Shown here: piece by piece, positions 8,881 to 16,914 of the stretch
Position numbering within the stretch: position 1 is the first letter of the stretch
Layout of the letters: each line of letters opens with the position of its first letter
Assembly (NCBI RefSeq): GCF_024343775.1
Contig: NZ_RJUF01000194.1
Coordinates: 62,001 to 126,000 of the forward strand
Direction: 5' to 3'
Source: Lacihabitans soyangensis
Lineage (GTDB): Bacteria; Bacteroidota; Bacteroidia; Cytophagales; Spirosomataceae
DNA length: 64,000 bases
Position numbers and translations under genes: made by a program
Notes under the pieces: model-generated
What the model was told of the DNA's origin: nothing
Database searches by the model: none
What the model saw: the letters and a program-made list of their open reading frames with translations, nothing else

Positions 8881-10161
8881 ATGCATCGAATAGCTATTTT
8901 TTGTCTTTATTTCCTTCTCATTTCATGTGAAGAGTCGTCCGCGATTACTTATACTTCACATGACCCAAACCTCCAAAAAATCCCACTAGGTGGTAATGCA
9001 TGGGTTACTAATGGTGCTGAAATTACAGAGAAAGGGCTGGGAAATTGGACGAGCGTTGATCAAGTTTGCAAAGTTTATTTCAAGGTAAATAAGGCTGGTA
9101 AACTTAAACTTTCCATATTCTCAGAAGCTGTTCCTAGCAAAATAAAAATATCAATTTCAGGCACAAGTAAAGTGATTGAGCTAAAAGGCGAAGCTGAAAC
9201 CATGGCCGGTGAATGGGATATTGTGCAGGCCGGATATGTGGAAATACAACTCGTTGGTATCGAAAAACAAGGAAATACATTTGGCGAAATATCAGCCATC
9301 GGCATAAGTGGGAGTTGTGTAAACTCCGAAACTGCCTTTGTGAAAAACAACGAGGGAAATTATTTCTACTGGGGAAGGCGTGGACCATCTGTGCATCTTA
9401 ATTACAACACCGATGGATTAGAAAGTATCGAATGGTTTTACTCGGAAATAACAGTACCTGAGAAAAACGATGTGATTGGTTCTTACTATATGGCTAATGG
9501 TTTTGGCGAGGGATATTTTGGTATGCAAGTAAATTCTGAAACTGAGAGACGGGTTTTATTCTCTATTTGGAGTCCTTTTACCACAGACGATCCAAGCAAA
9601 ATACCTACAGACCAGAAAATAATTCTGCTCAAAAAGGGCAAAAATGTATACACTGGCGAGTTTGGAAATGAGGGTGCGGGTGGCCAAAGCTATTTGAAAT
9701 ACAACTGGAAAGTCGGTAATACCTACAAATTTTTAGTCGGTGCCAAACCTGATAGACTTGGTTCTACAACCTACACCGCATACTTTTTTGTACCCGAAGA
9801 AAACCAGTGGTTATTGATTGCTAGTTTCAAAAGGCCGAAGACGAACATCTACTTGAAAGGCCTGTATTCGTTTTTGGAAAACTTCGAGCCAGAAACTGGT
9901 AACCAAGCTCGTCAGGCCAACTATGGAAACCAATGGGCATTTGACAGCAAAAAAGGTTGGCAAGAAATCAACAAAATTACCTTCACAGCAGATGCCACCG
10001 CACGAATAGGTTATAGAAAAGACTACGAAGGTGGTAATGCAGAAGATGGATTTTACCTGAAAAACTGTGGATTTTCAAACAAAACAACAGCCATAAAAAC
10101 TGAAATTGTTAGACCGCTGAAAAACCTTAAACCTCAAGTTGCTTTCGCCCTACTACCGTAA
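8881..10161 (+). CDS. DUF5077/DUF3472-like lipoprotein
   Basis: The start is taken at the ATG opening MHRIAIFCLYFLLISC, which gives a lipoprotein signal with Cys16. An in-frame ATG at 8701 would run through the divergent HIT gene and is rejected. Residues about 30-140 resemble the DUF5077 all-beta domain (LGGNAWVTNGAEITEKGLGNWTS...). Residues about 160-420 match the DUF3472 pattern, with FYWGRRGPSVHLNY, YYMANGFGEGYFGMQVNS and FSIWSPFTTDDP. DUF3472 proteins are secreted and often sit near carbohydrate genes; their activity is not known to me. No co-directional partner is visible. Confidence 0.7.
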   Translation: MHRIAIFCLYFLLISCEESSAITYTSHDPNLQKIPLGGNAWVTNGAEITEKGLGNWTSVDQVCKVYFKVNKAGKLKLSIFSEAVPSKIKISISGTSKVIELKGEAETMAGEWDIVQAGYVEIQLVGIEKQGNTFGEISAIGISGSCVNSETAFVKNNEGNYFYWGRRGPSVHLNYNTDGLESIEWFYSEITVPEKNDVIGSYYMANGFGEGYFGMQVNSETERRVLFSIWSPFTTDDPSKIPTDQKIILLKKGKNVYTGEFGNEGAGGQSYLKYNWKVGNTYKFLVGAKPDRLGSTTYTAYFFVPEENQWLLIASFKRPKTNIYLKGLYSFLENFEPETGNQARQANYGNQWAFDSKKGWQEINKITFTADATARIGYRKDYEGGNAEDGFYLKNCGFSNKTTAIKTEIVRPLKNLKPQVAFALLP

Positions 10162-10228
10162 AGTGAAATTCATGAATCTTCAGAAAGACTCATGAATTAC
10201 TCTTCATTTTAAATAAAACTTACTTCCA

Positions 10229-11548
10229 TCAAATTTTGATGGCCCATTCACCATTGAGTTTACGACCTAAAAGAGCGTTGGCTTCTTTATCACCCAAGAA
10301 CGTTTCCTTCTCCGGATTCCAAGCCAAAGGCCTGTTCAATTGATATGCGATGTTCGCAATATTGCACAAGGACGAAGTACGGTGACCAATCTCAACATCA
10401 CAAATGGGTTTACTTCTATTACGCATGGCTTGCAAAAAGTCTTTATAATGATTTTCGCTTTTATACACATGCTTTTCGTTTTCACCAATCACCTTGGTGG
10501 CTAATTCTGTAGGAGTAGTTTCAATTTTTTTCCGTGCAACTTTCAGTTCACCTTCAGAACCCACAAAATGTATGGCGTTATTCCAGTCCCAAGGCTCATG
10601 GCTCATGGTAATGCCGTTGGCATATTTTAGGGTCAAGAATTTCACATCTTTACCATCGGGGGTAATGAGGGAAACAGGCCCACTCGCATCCATATCCAAA
10701 GCCCATTGTACGATATCAAACATGTGAGCTCCCCAGTCAGTCACCATTCCCCCTCCAAACTCTCTATATAAACGCCAGTTAGGAAATACATCTTTGCTAA
10801 TAGGAGGGGCTAGTTCTGAATTAAAGGGCACGTAAGCATTTGGACCCAACCAAAGTTTCCAATCGAGCCCTTCAGGAATAGATTCCTCGGCTAGATTGTA
10901 TTTAATTGGCGGTTTTCCAACGTTTACTTTTATGTGTTTTATTTCGCCAAGGTAGCCATTCCGAACCAACTCAGCGGCTTGGCGGAACTCCGGCCAAGAC
11001 CGTTGCATGCTTCCTGTTTGAAAAACTCTATTGTGCTTTCGAGCTGCTTTTACCATTGCTCTACCCTCTTTTACGGTAAGTGCTAGCGGCTTTTCGCAAT
11101 AAATATCTTTACCAGCAGCTGCGGCCTTAACTGACATTACCGCATGTTGATGGTCGGGCGTGGCAATAACCACAGCATCAATATCTTTTCTAACTAATAA
11201 TTCACGATAATCTGGAAAAACAGAAATTTCAGCATACTGACCTAAGTTTGTATTTTTCTCATAAATTCCCTTGATACGTTCAAGCATCTGATCAGCCTTA
11301 GCTTTGTAAACTTCGCTTATAGCATTAATTCTCACCTCTCCAGTGGTCAGAAAAGAATTGGCCAAGCCTTTGGCCTGCTTTCCGGTACCAATAAAACCTA
11401 GATTGATGATATCGCTTGGAGCTCGATAAAGTTCTCCAAATGCATTTTTGCCACCTAATACATGGCGAGGAACAATCATGAAACCGCCTATTGTAGCAGC
11501 CACCTGCGTAAGAAACCTTCTACGATTTTGAGTTATATTATCTTTCAT
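10229..11548 (-). CDS. Gfo/Idh/MocA-family oxidoreductase with Tat signal
   Basis: NAD(P)-dependent sugar or sugar-derivative dehydrogenase family. Residues 1-35 look like a twin-arginine signal (NRRRFLTQVAATIGGFMIVP), so export in folded form with the cofactor is likely. A Rossmann fold follows (NLGFIGTGKQAKG). The EKP motif of the family is present in YCEKPLALTVKEG, and the substrate-binding C-terminal domain has GGGMVTDWGAHMFDIVQWAL with the usual Asp-x-x-x-His. Tat-exported members in Bacteroidota act on glycosides or inositols in the periplasm; the substrate here is unknown. It stands alone, converging on the DUF3472 lipoprotein gene. Confidence 0.88.
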   Translation of the reverse strand: MKDNITQNRRRFLTQVAATIGGFMIVPRHVLGGKNAFGELYRAPSDIINLGFIGTGKQAKGLANSFLTTGEVRINAISEVYKAKADQMLERIKGIYEKNTNLGQYAEISVFPDYRELLVRKDIDAVVIATPDHQHAVMSVKAAAAGKDIYCEKPLALTVKEGRAMVKAARKHNRVFQTGSMQRSWPEFRQAAELVRNGYLGEIKHIKVNVGKPPIKYNLAEESIPEGLDWKLWLGPNAYVPFNSELAPPISKDVFPNWRLYREFGGGMVTDWGAHMFDIVQWALDMDASGPVSLITPDGKDVKFLTLKYANGITMSHEPWDWNNAIHFVGSEGELKVARKKIETTPTELATKVIGENEKHVYKSENHYKDFLQAMRNRSKPICDVEIGHRTSSLCNIANIAYQLNRPLAWNPEKETFLGDKEANALLGRKLNGEWAIKI

Positions 11549-11822
11549 TTTTTATGGTTGAATATTGAAATATGAAGATAAACATTTTAACGGAAAAATT
11601 GGATCGTTAAATAAAGTAATTCATATTTTTTGAATTGGCAACTTACACCGCAATTCCCTAAATCTGGGATAAAGTAAACTCTTCCGGAAAAGTATTAAAA
11701 GATATCTCATAATTGTGATTGATAAAATCAAGGCAGAACAGTAAAGGAGTTTAGAGGGTATTGGTATAATAATTAGTAAAAAGTGATATACCAAAAACCT
11801 AACACCAACATAGATTTTCAGC
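11549..11822. other. Intergenic region without recognisable gene
   Basis: AT-rich spacer between the oxidoreductase start and the 3' end of the tandem small ORFs. I see no ORF of note, no strong hairpin and no TAnnTTTG box on the minus strand. It should nevertheless contain the promoter of the oxidoreductase gene. Confidence 0.4.
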
Positions 11823-12029
11823 TTAAATAAAGCCTTTGATACTCAAAGTTCCATTTTCTCTCTGAAAGACTGGCATCAGCGTCTGGTTGCCTTGTTTTAC
11901 AGTTCCGAAATAAAGATGACTGTAAGATTTGATTTTCATGGGCATCAAATCTGGAAATTGAGCCTTCAAAAGAGCAGGTATTTCTCCATTGGACTTCACA
12001 ACGTGTTTCGGTACGATTATTCTGGCCAT
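11823..12029 (-). CDS. Small protein, tandem paralogue B (68 aa), unknown
   Basis: Not recognised. The predicted product opens MARIIVPKHVVKSNGEIPAL and ends NGTLSIKGFI. It matches the next small ORF at about 43 of 68 positions (conserved blocks MARIIVPKH, FPDL, GNQTL/DNQTL, PVF and GTLSIKGF). Retention of frame, length and ends between two copies argues for real coding sequence. It has no signal peptide, transmembrane segment or known motif, and is basic at the N-terminus. The two ORFs are separated by 71 bases and read in the same direction, so they probably form one transcript with copy A first. They adjoin the RAYT element. Confidence 0.6.
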   Translation of the reverse strand: MARIIVPKHVVKSNGEIPALLKAQFPDLMPMKIKSYSHLYFGTVKQGNQTLMPVFQRENGTLSIKGFI

Positions 12030-12100
12030 GATTTTGATGTTTTTTTATATTGTTTTTGATAAAAAATTAAATTTTCTAATTGACAATTAATATTATCGTC

Positions 12101-12313
12101 TCAATAGCAGGCGAAGCCTTTAATGCTTAAAGTGCCACCTACCCTTCTAAAAACTGGTGTTAAGGTTTGATTGTCTTCTTTATAGGTTCCGCAAAAATTA
12201 TGACTAAACGAACATGATTTTTCATAGGATAAATCTGGAAAATGATTTCTCAACAAAGAGATAACTTCAAGATTTGACTTTACTAAGTGCTTCGGAACGA
12301 TAATTCTGGCCAT
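12101..12313 (-). CDS. Small protein, tandem paralogue A (70 aa), unknown
   Basis: Paralogue of the following small ORF, about 63% identical without gaps and two residues longer at the C-terminus. It contains extra Cys residues (KSCSFSHNFCGT, FACY) absent from the other copy. No known domain. It is probably soluble and cytoplasmic because there is no signal. A candidate promoter box lies about 65 bases upstream. It could be a DNA-binding, antitoxin-like or structural micro-protein, but nothing in the sequence decides this. Confidence 0.6.
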   Translation of the reverse strand: MARIIVPKHLVKSNLEVISLLRNHFPDLSYEKSCSFSHNFCGTYKEDNQTLTPVFRRVGGTLSIKGFACY

Positions 12314-12378
12314 GGTATTAAGTAATTATAATTTTAGAAAAGCTTGAATTAGAATGGCTTACGCCCTCTTTCATGATT

Positions 12379-12386
12379 CAAATGTA
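12379..12386 (-). promoter_or_regulatory. Candidate -7 box for the tandem small ORFs
   Basis: TACATTTG on the minus strand fits the Bacteroidota -7 consensus TAnnTTTG, giving a 5' leader of about 60 bases. No clear TTTG -33 element is seen at the right spacing. Confidence 0.4.
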
Positions 12387-12460
12387 TATTGATTTTTTTA
12401 TGCTAAAAAATTTTGCTTAATATTGCTAATATTTTGAGCATATTGATTTTTGAATGGTAA

Positions 12461-12482
12461 GGTCAGTACCGAAGGTCAGACC
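12461..12482 (+). repeat. REP-like repeat, left copy
   Basis: A 22-bp GC-richer motif ending CCGAAGGTCAGACC, in an AT-rich spacer 172 bases before the transposase start. It contains the near-palindrome GGTCAGACC. A 13-bp core (CCGAAGGTCAGAC) recurs identically at 40149-40161. Confidence 0.7.
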
Positions 12483-12654
12483 TGGTTCAAACATAAAAAA
12501 GTAGGCTATAGCCAAGTAGTTTGAGACATGGGCTTAGTTTGACATCAAACCAAAAAGACTTTAAAGTTCTAAACTGGACTCAATTATCGTTTAAGAAATT
12601 TCTTGAAATTCAAAAAATTAAATCTAATTTTCAACACGATTTACCAGCAAAAAA

Positions 12655-13236
12655 ATGGAGTTTTACAATAATTCAATTTACCACATCTACAATCAAGGCA
12701 ACAATAGAGAAACCACTTACAGAGATATTGATGATTACTTTGAGTTTCTTCGAAAACTAGATTTTCATTTGAAACCCACCTGTACCATCCTTTCCTATTG
12801 TCTGATGCCTAATCATTTTCATGTAATTATTCTCACCACCGAAAAAAGCAACGAAAAAGTAAAGATTGGAAGTTTGGAGTTGACTAGGATTACCAATGCT
12901 TTTAGGTTGATTTTGAGTGAATATGCTCAAGATTTTAATAAAAAGTATAATAGGTCAGGATCTCTATTCCGTCAAAAAACAAAATACAAATTGGCAGATA
13001 ATATGGAGCCACAATATCTAAAAAACTTGATTTATTATGTTTTAAGTAACCCATTCGATATTAAAGACGTTAATAAACTTGAAGATTGGCATTTTAGCTC
13101 TTTTCGAGATTTGCTTGGATTAAGAAATGGAAGGCTAATTGACAAAGAACTATGCAAAGAGGTCTTTCAATTGACAGTTGAAGATTTGAATGATTTTAAT
13201 AATGGTTATTCAGATCCTTTGTATTTAAAAAAATAG
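12655..13236 (+). CDS. REP-associated tyrosine transposase (RAYT, Y1/HUH)
   Basis: A 193-residue single-strand DNA transposase/nickase of the IS200-like Y1 superfamily. The HUH metal-binding motif is in MPNHFHVIIL (His54, His56) and the typical opening is YHIYNQGNNRE. The nucleophile Tyr is expected in LIYYVLSNPF (Tyr127/128), corresponding to the YIHxNP motif of RAYTs. Length fits RAYTs rather than IS200/IS605 TnpA (about 140). Related proteins cut at REP sequences and are usually single-copy domesticated genes. The flanking REP-like repeats support this. A 79-aa reading frame overlapping its start is a shadow. Confidence 0.9.
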   Translation: MEFYNNSIYHIYNQGNNRETTYRDIDDYFEFLRKLDFHLKPTCTILSYCLMPNHFHVIILTTEKSNEKVKIGSLELTRITNAFRLILSEYAQDFNKKYNRSGSLFRQKTKYKLADNMEPQYLKNLIYYVLSNPFDIKDVNKLEDWHFSSFRDLLGLRNGRLIDKELCKEVFQLTVEDLNDFNNGYSDPLYLKK

Positions 13237-13250
13237 TTCTTGAAAAAGAG

Positions 13251-13272
13251 GGGCAGCACAGAAGGTCAAACC
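13251..13272 (+). repeat. REP-like repeat, direct copy downstream of RAYT
   Basis: Matches the left-end copy at about 18 of 22 positions, with the shared core GAAGGTCA, 14 bases after the transposase stop. With the inverted copy 36 bases further on it forms a BIME-like pair. Confidence 0.6.
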
Positions 13273-13308
13273 CTCCTGAATACTAAATGAACTTTGGAAA
13301 TCTTAACC

Positions 13309-13330
13309 GGTCTGACCTGAGGTAATGACC
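13309..13330 (-). repeat. REP-like repeat, inverted right copy
   Basis: The reverse complement matches the left copy at 19 of 22 positions; it begins GGTCTGACCT on the plus strand and closes the element. Confidence 0.7.
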
Positions 13331-13351
13331 TAATTTTTAGGTAAAATACCA

Positions 13352-13468
13352 GCATGAGGGATCGTCGCGGAGCTCTTTGTGGCCTGGCCCTAGCCGGACA
13401 CAAAAGCGGGAGCAGAGAGCCCGACCCTGACACATGTAGCGATAGCGGAATGTGTTGGGGGCATGCCC
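13352..13468. repeat. GC-rich structured intergenic element
   Basis: About 117 bases of strikingly higher GC than the surroundings, between the RAYT repeat and the metG promoter. It contains several inverted repeats: CTTTGTG with CACAAAAG around a GGC/GCC loop, ACACAT (13430-13435 area) with ATGTGT, and the perfect palindrome GGGCATGCCC at 13459-13468. Large composite GC-rich intergenic repeats of this look occur in Bacteroidota genomes, so a dispersed repeat is the likely explanation. A minus-strand reading frame across it and the metG start is judged non-coding. Confidence 0.55.
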
Positions 13469-13491
13469 AAAGATTTCTCGGAAAAATGTAC

Positions 13492-13499
13492 TAAATTTG
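13492..13499 (+). promoter_or_regulatory. Candidate -7 box of metG
   Basis: TAAATTTG matches TAnnTTTG. Its position implies a 5' leader of about 20 bases and places the GC-rich element upstream of the transcript, not inside it. Confidence 0.5.
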
Positions 13500-13523
13500 C
13501 ACCTCAATTTTCTACGAGACGTG

Positions 13524-15590
13524 ATGAAGAACAATCCGAAAAGATATACCGTAACCGCTGCTTTGATTTATGCCAATGGACCCATACACATCGGTCACTT
13601 GGCTGGCTGCTACCTGCCTGCTGATATTTATGTGCGTTACTTGAGGCTGAAAGGCAAGGATGTGGCCTTTGTGAGTGGTACCGATGAACATGGGGTGCCG
13701 ATTACGATCAAAGCCAAAAAAGAAGGCACTACGCCACAGGGTGTGGTGGACAAATATTACGGCATCATAAAGGATTCGTTTGAGCAATTCGGAATTTCGT
13801 TTGATATTTATTCACGGACTTCCAACCCTGTACACCATGAAACCTCGCAGGAATTTTTTACAACGTTGAACAATAAAGGGTATTTCGACGAGGTGGTGAC
13901 GGAGCAATATTTTGATGAGACCGCTCAGCAGTTTTTGGCCGACAGATATATAGTTGGTGAATGTCCAGTTTGCCACAACGAAGGTGCCTATGGCGACCAG
14001 TGCGAAAAGTGCGGTTCGTCCCTTTCGCCCACGGAGTTGATCAATCCTAAATCAACGATTTCAGGAGCTAAACCCGTGATGAAAGCTACCAAAAACTGGT
14101 ATCTGCCACTAGACAGAATGCAACCCGAAATAGAAAAATATGTAAACAGCCACACCGAATGGAAGCCGAACGTGTTTGGGCAGTGCCAGTCGTGGTTGAA
14201 GCAGGGTTTGCAGCCGCGTGCAATGACCCGCGACCTTGAGTGGGGCGTAAAAGTGCCGCTAGAAGATGCCGAAGGCAAGGTATTGTATGTGTGGTTTGAT
14301 GCTCCGATTGGCTACATTTCAATGACCAAAGAATGGGCTGCTGCTAATGGCAAAAATTGGGAAGATTACTGGAAGTCGGAGGATACGAAGCTGGTGCATT
14401 TTATTGGAAAAGACAATATAGTTTTTCACTGCATCATTTTTCCGGCGATGCTGATGGCCGAAGGCAGCTTTATTCTGGCGGACAACGTGCCTGCCAACGA
14501 GTTTATGAATCTTGAAAACGATAAGATTTCGACCTCAAGAAACTGGGCGGTGTGGTTGCACGAATATCTGGTGGAATTCCCGGGCAAACAAGACGTGTTG
14601 CGATATGCTTTGGCAGCAAACGCTCCTGAAAGTAAAGACAATGACTTTACTTGGAAAGATTTTCAGACCAAAAACAACTCGGAATTGGTGGGGATTTTCG
14701 GAAATTTTGTAAACCGTACGGTGGTACTTACACAGAAGTTTTATGATGGTAAAGTGCCTGAAAGAGGTACATTGCAAGATATTGACCAACAGACACTTGA
14801 CGCACTGAAACAGTTACCATGCGATGTATCAGATGCTATAAAAAATTATAAGTTTAGAGACGCCCTGGCCAGTATGATGGAAATTGCCCGATTAGGAAAT
14901 AAATATTTGGCCGAAACCGAACCTTGGAAAGCCATAAAAGAAGATCCTGAGCGTGTGAAAACCATTATGAATATAGCGATGCAAATCACTGCCACTTTGG
15001 CGATTGTGGCTGAGCCGTTTTTACCGTTTACTTCGGAGAAATTATATGAGCAACTGAAGCTTTCAGAATGGAATTTGAACGGTCCGAAACGCGAATGGAT
15101 AGATGCAGGAAATGCTGATTTGGTACCAGCAGGACTGGAAATAGGCTCAGGAGCATTGCTTTTTGAGAAAATAGAAGACGAAACCATAGACAAACAAGTA
15201 CAAAAACTACTGGACGCCAAACGCATGAACGAACTGGAAGGTAAAACCGTAGCTCCACTGAAAGAGAATATACAATTTGATGATTTTGCTAAGCTAGACA
15301 TCAGAATAGGTACAATATTAGAAGCCGAAGCTGTGAAAAAAAGCAAGAAATTATTGAAATTCTTGATTGATGACGGCTTAGAAAAACGCACGATTTTGAG
15401 CGGAATAGCCGAGCATTTCACACCTGAAGAAATGGTAGGCCGACAAGTAACCTTCATAGCCAACCTTGCCCCAAGAATGATGATGGGCATAGAGTCGCAA
15501 GGAATGATTCTGATGGCCGAAGATAAAGATGGCTCTCTTTCATTACTACAACCACATAAGGAGGTTTGGAATGGTGCTGGGGTGAGTTGA
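13524..15590 (+). CDS. metG: Methionine--tRNA ligase
   Basis: Class I aminoacyl-tRNA synthetase charging tRNA-Met in the cytosol. The start is set at [20 protein letters not shown], giving 688 residues; an upstream in-frame ATG at 13452 falls in the GC-rich element before the promoter. Seen: the HIGH motif (residues 22-25), the connective peptide with a CPVC...CEKC zinc knuckle, and the KISTSR version of KMSKS in [13 protein letters not shown]. The C-terminal part is an OB-fold tRNA-binding domain ([20 protein letters not shown] to QGMILMAED) that mediates dimerisation in this subtype. The gene is complete. A SIR2-like gene follows after 26 bases on the same strand and may be read through. 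Confidence 0.97.
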   Translation: MKNNPKRYTVTAALIYANGPIHIGHLAGCYLPADIYVRYLRLKGKDVAFVSGTDEHGVPITIKAKKEGTTPQGVVDKYYGIIKDSFEQFGISFDIYSRTSNPVHHETSQEFFTTLNNKGYFDEVVTEQYFDETAQQFLADRYIVGECPVCHNEGAYGDQCEKCGSSLSPTELINPKSTISGAKPVMKATKNWYLPLDRMQPEIEKYVNSHTEWKPNVFGQCQSWLKQGLQPRAMTRDLEWGVKVPLEDAEGKVLYVWFDAPIGYISMTKEWAAANGKNWEDYWKSEDTKLVHFIGKDNIVFHCIIFPAMLMAEGSFILADNVPANEFMNLENDKISTSRNWAVWLHEYLVEFPGKQDVLRYALAANAPESKDNDFTWKDFQTKNNSELVGIFGNFVNRTVVLTQKFYDGKVPERGTLQDIDQQTLDALKQLPCDVSDAIKNYKFRDALASMMEIARLGNKYLAETEPWKAIKEDPERVKTIMNIAMQITATLAIVAEPFLPFTSEKLYEQLKLSEWNLNGPKREWIDAGNADLVPAGLEIGSGALLFEKIEDETIDKQVQKLLDAKRMNELEGKTVAPLKENIQFDDFAKLDIRIGTILEAEAVKKSKKLLKFLIDDGLEKRTILSGIAEHFTPEEMVGRQVTFIANLAPRMMMGIESQGMILMAEDKDGSLSLLQPHKEVWNGAGVS

Positions 15591-15616
15591 GGGGAGGAAA
15601 GATTAAAGTTTGATTT

Positions 15617-16606
15617 ATGAAAAGAATTTTTGGAGGTAAAATTGTCTATTACCTAGGAGCAGGAGCCAGTGCGAATTCTATTCCTACTGTAGGAGACATA
15701 TCATATAGATTAGACCACCTCTATTCTTTCCTTTTTAATAATTCCAATTCTATAATTGGAATATCCACTTCAAATGGGATAGTAGATAGAGAAAAGTACG
15801 ATGTTTTTTTGGGGATTATTAAAAAATGGAATTTACTTGTTAAACAAACACCAAGTATTGATACTTTGGCCAAAAGACTTTTTGATCAAAGAAAAGATAT
15901 TGAGTACAAGGAGTACAAATTATTCTTGACCGTTTTAATGAACTTCTTCCATTGTATTAAGAAAAATAAAGAAGGAATTACGGAAATAAACAATTTGGAG
16001 GGACGGTACGAAAATTTACTACGATCAATTAACCAATCTAGCACTCTGGTCCCGAATGGAAAAAAGATAATCCCTAATAATTTTGAATTCATATCATGGA
16101 ATTATGACTTTCAATTAGATTTATCTTCTCAACTAGATGATTTAAATCTGTTGAATGAAAATAACATTGTATTAAAAAAACTAAATGGTTCTTCTCTTGT
16201 TGTAGACATAAAACCTCCTAATCTTCTTGATGTATCTGAATCAATAATCGTTCAATATTTATTCCGATTGTACGAACATTTTCACTACAATAACCAACTT
16301 AATATCCCTCTTAAATTTTCATGGGAGCCAAATGATTTTGATTTTTTATATGAATTAGCATGCAAAACTGATTATGTGGTGGTTATAGGCTATTCATTTC
16401 CTACTTTTAATAGAGTTATCGATAATTTATTCTTTCAAAGTTTGAGAAAGAATACAATTGTCTATACACAAGGATATAATTACCAAGACTCTGAAAGAAT
16501 TGAAAAGTACTTAAACCAAACATTCTCCTCCAACAAACCAATATTTACTACAATACCAGTTGAAAGCCCATTCTTTTTTGTTCCACCCGTATATTTCGAA
16601 AGTTAA
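15617..16606 (+). CDS. SIR2-like NAD-binding domain protein
   Basis: A 329-residue protein with the SIR2 nucleotide-binding features: YYLGAGASANSIPTVGD at 11-27 (GAGAS loop), SWNYD with Asn162, and VVVIGYSFPTFNRVID at 254-269. Many stand-alone SIR2-like proteins of bacteria are NAD-depleting anti-phage effectors. However, the segment where such proteins have KLHGS reads KKLNGSS (Asn190), so the usual catalytic His appears replaced. No second domain, membrane segment or obvious partner is seen. Local composition is more AT-rich than metG just upstream, suggesting separate ancestry. Function is not assigned; a defence-related or degenerate NADase is inferred. Confidence 0.75.
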   Translation: MKRIFGGKIVYYLGAGASANSIPTVGDISYRLDHLYSFLFNNSNSIIGISTSNGIVDREKYDVFLGIIKKWNLLVKQTPSIDTLAKRLFDQRKDIEYKEYKLFLTVLMNFFHCIKKNKEGITEINNLEGRYENLLRSINQSSTLVPNGKKIIPNNFEFISWNYDFQLDLSSQLDDLNLLNENNIVLKKLNGSSLVVDIKPPNLLDVSESIIVQYLFRLYEHFHYNNQLNIPLKFSWEPNDFDFLYELACKTDYVVVIGYSFPTFNRVIDNLFFQSLRKNTIVYTQGYNYQDSERIEKYLNQTFSSNKPIFTTIPVESPFFFVPPVYFES

Positions 16607-16914
16607 ATTTTAGTAGTCAGAAATAAATATTTAATACTAACTAAAATATTTGGGTTTAAACTAAAAAAATATAAAATATCATTTTTATAATATTTACGTA
16701 TAAAAAATAATATCTATACTTGGAGAAATCTCGCTTTTTATAACACATTTCTCCAAAAATTTATTTGTATACTTGGAGAAATCTAAGTTTTTTTAACCAC
16801 ATTTCTCCAAGTATTGACAAGAATAATATTTATAAAATACTAATTACCAGAGAATTAGGAAAGGAACAATAAAAAATCAATCAATTTTGAACACTAAAAA
16901 TTCAGCCCCCACTT
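16607..16914. other. Very AT-rich spacer with tandem hairpin units
   Basis: No ORF of note. Apart from the two repeat units annotated separately, the spacer is poly-A/T and carries no recognisable gene. Confidence 0.5.
16715..16814. repeat. Two tandem hairpin-forming repeat units
   Basis: A 17-bp sequence TATACTTGGAGAAATCT occurs at 16715 and again at 16768 (53-base period). Each copy is followed by its inverted partner: TTGGAGAAAT pairs with ATTTCTCCAA (16747-16756) in unit 1, and ATACTTGGAGAAAT pairs perfectly over 14 bp with ATTTCTCCAAGTAT (16801-16814) in unit 2. Loops are T-rich and similar. It could act as a double terminator for the convergent neighbours, a structured small RNA, or a protein-binding array. 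Confidence 0.7.

Larger units (their letters stand above)
12461..13330 (+). mobile_element. RAYT element bounded by 22-bp inverted repeats
   Basis: An 870-bp unit containing a Y1 transposase gene. The left end (12461-12482) and the reverse complement of the right end (13309-13330) match at 19 of 22 positions: both start GGTCA, share TACC at positions 7-10 and end AGGTCAGACC. A third, direct copy (13251-13272, about 18 of 22) lies just after the gene, making a face-to-face REP pair downstream. No target-site duplication is visible, as expected for a single-strand HUH mechanism. Confidence 0.75.

Noticed and set aside
12521-12760. 79-codon plus-strand frame overlapping the RAYT start
   Set aside because: Shifted frame relative to the well-supported transposase; no independent evidence.
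12461-13330. IS with target-site duplication
   Set aside because: Flanks TGAATGGTAA and TAATTTTTAG show no convincing direct duplication, and the transposase is HUH type.
13352-13468. Riboswitch or T-box for metG
   Set aside because: Lies upstream of the predicted metG -7 box and has no T-box features.
13337-13534. 65-codon minus-strand frame over the GC-rich element and metG start
   Set aside because: The frame is open because of the element's composition; Arg/Cys-rich product with no homologue pattern.
14846-15490. 214-codon minus-strand frame inside metG
   Set aside because: Fully antisense to a clear metG reading frame; Ser/Phe-rich translation typical of a reverse-complement shadow.
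16715-16814. Possible minimal CRISPR array
   Set aside because: Only two units, each internally palindromic, with similar rather than unique intervening sequence and no cas genes.
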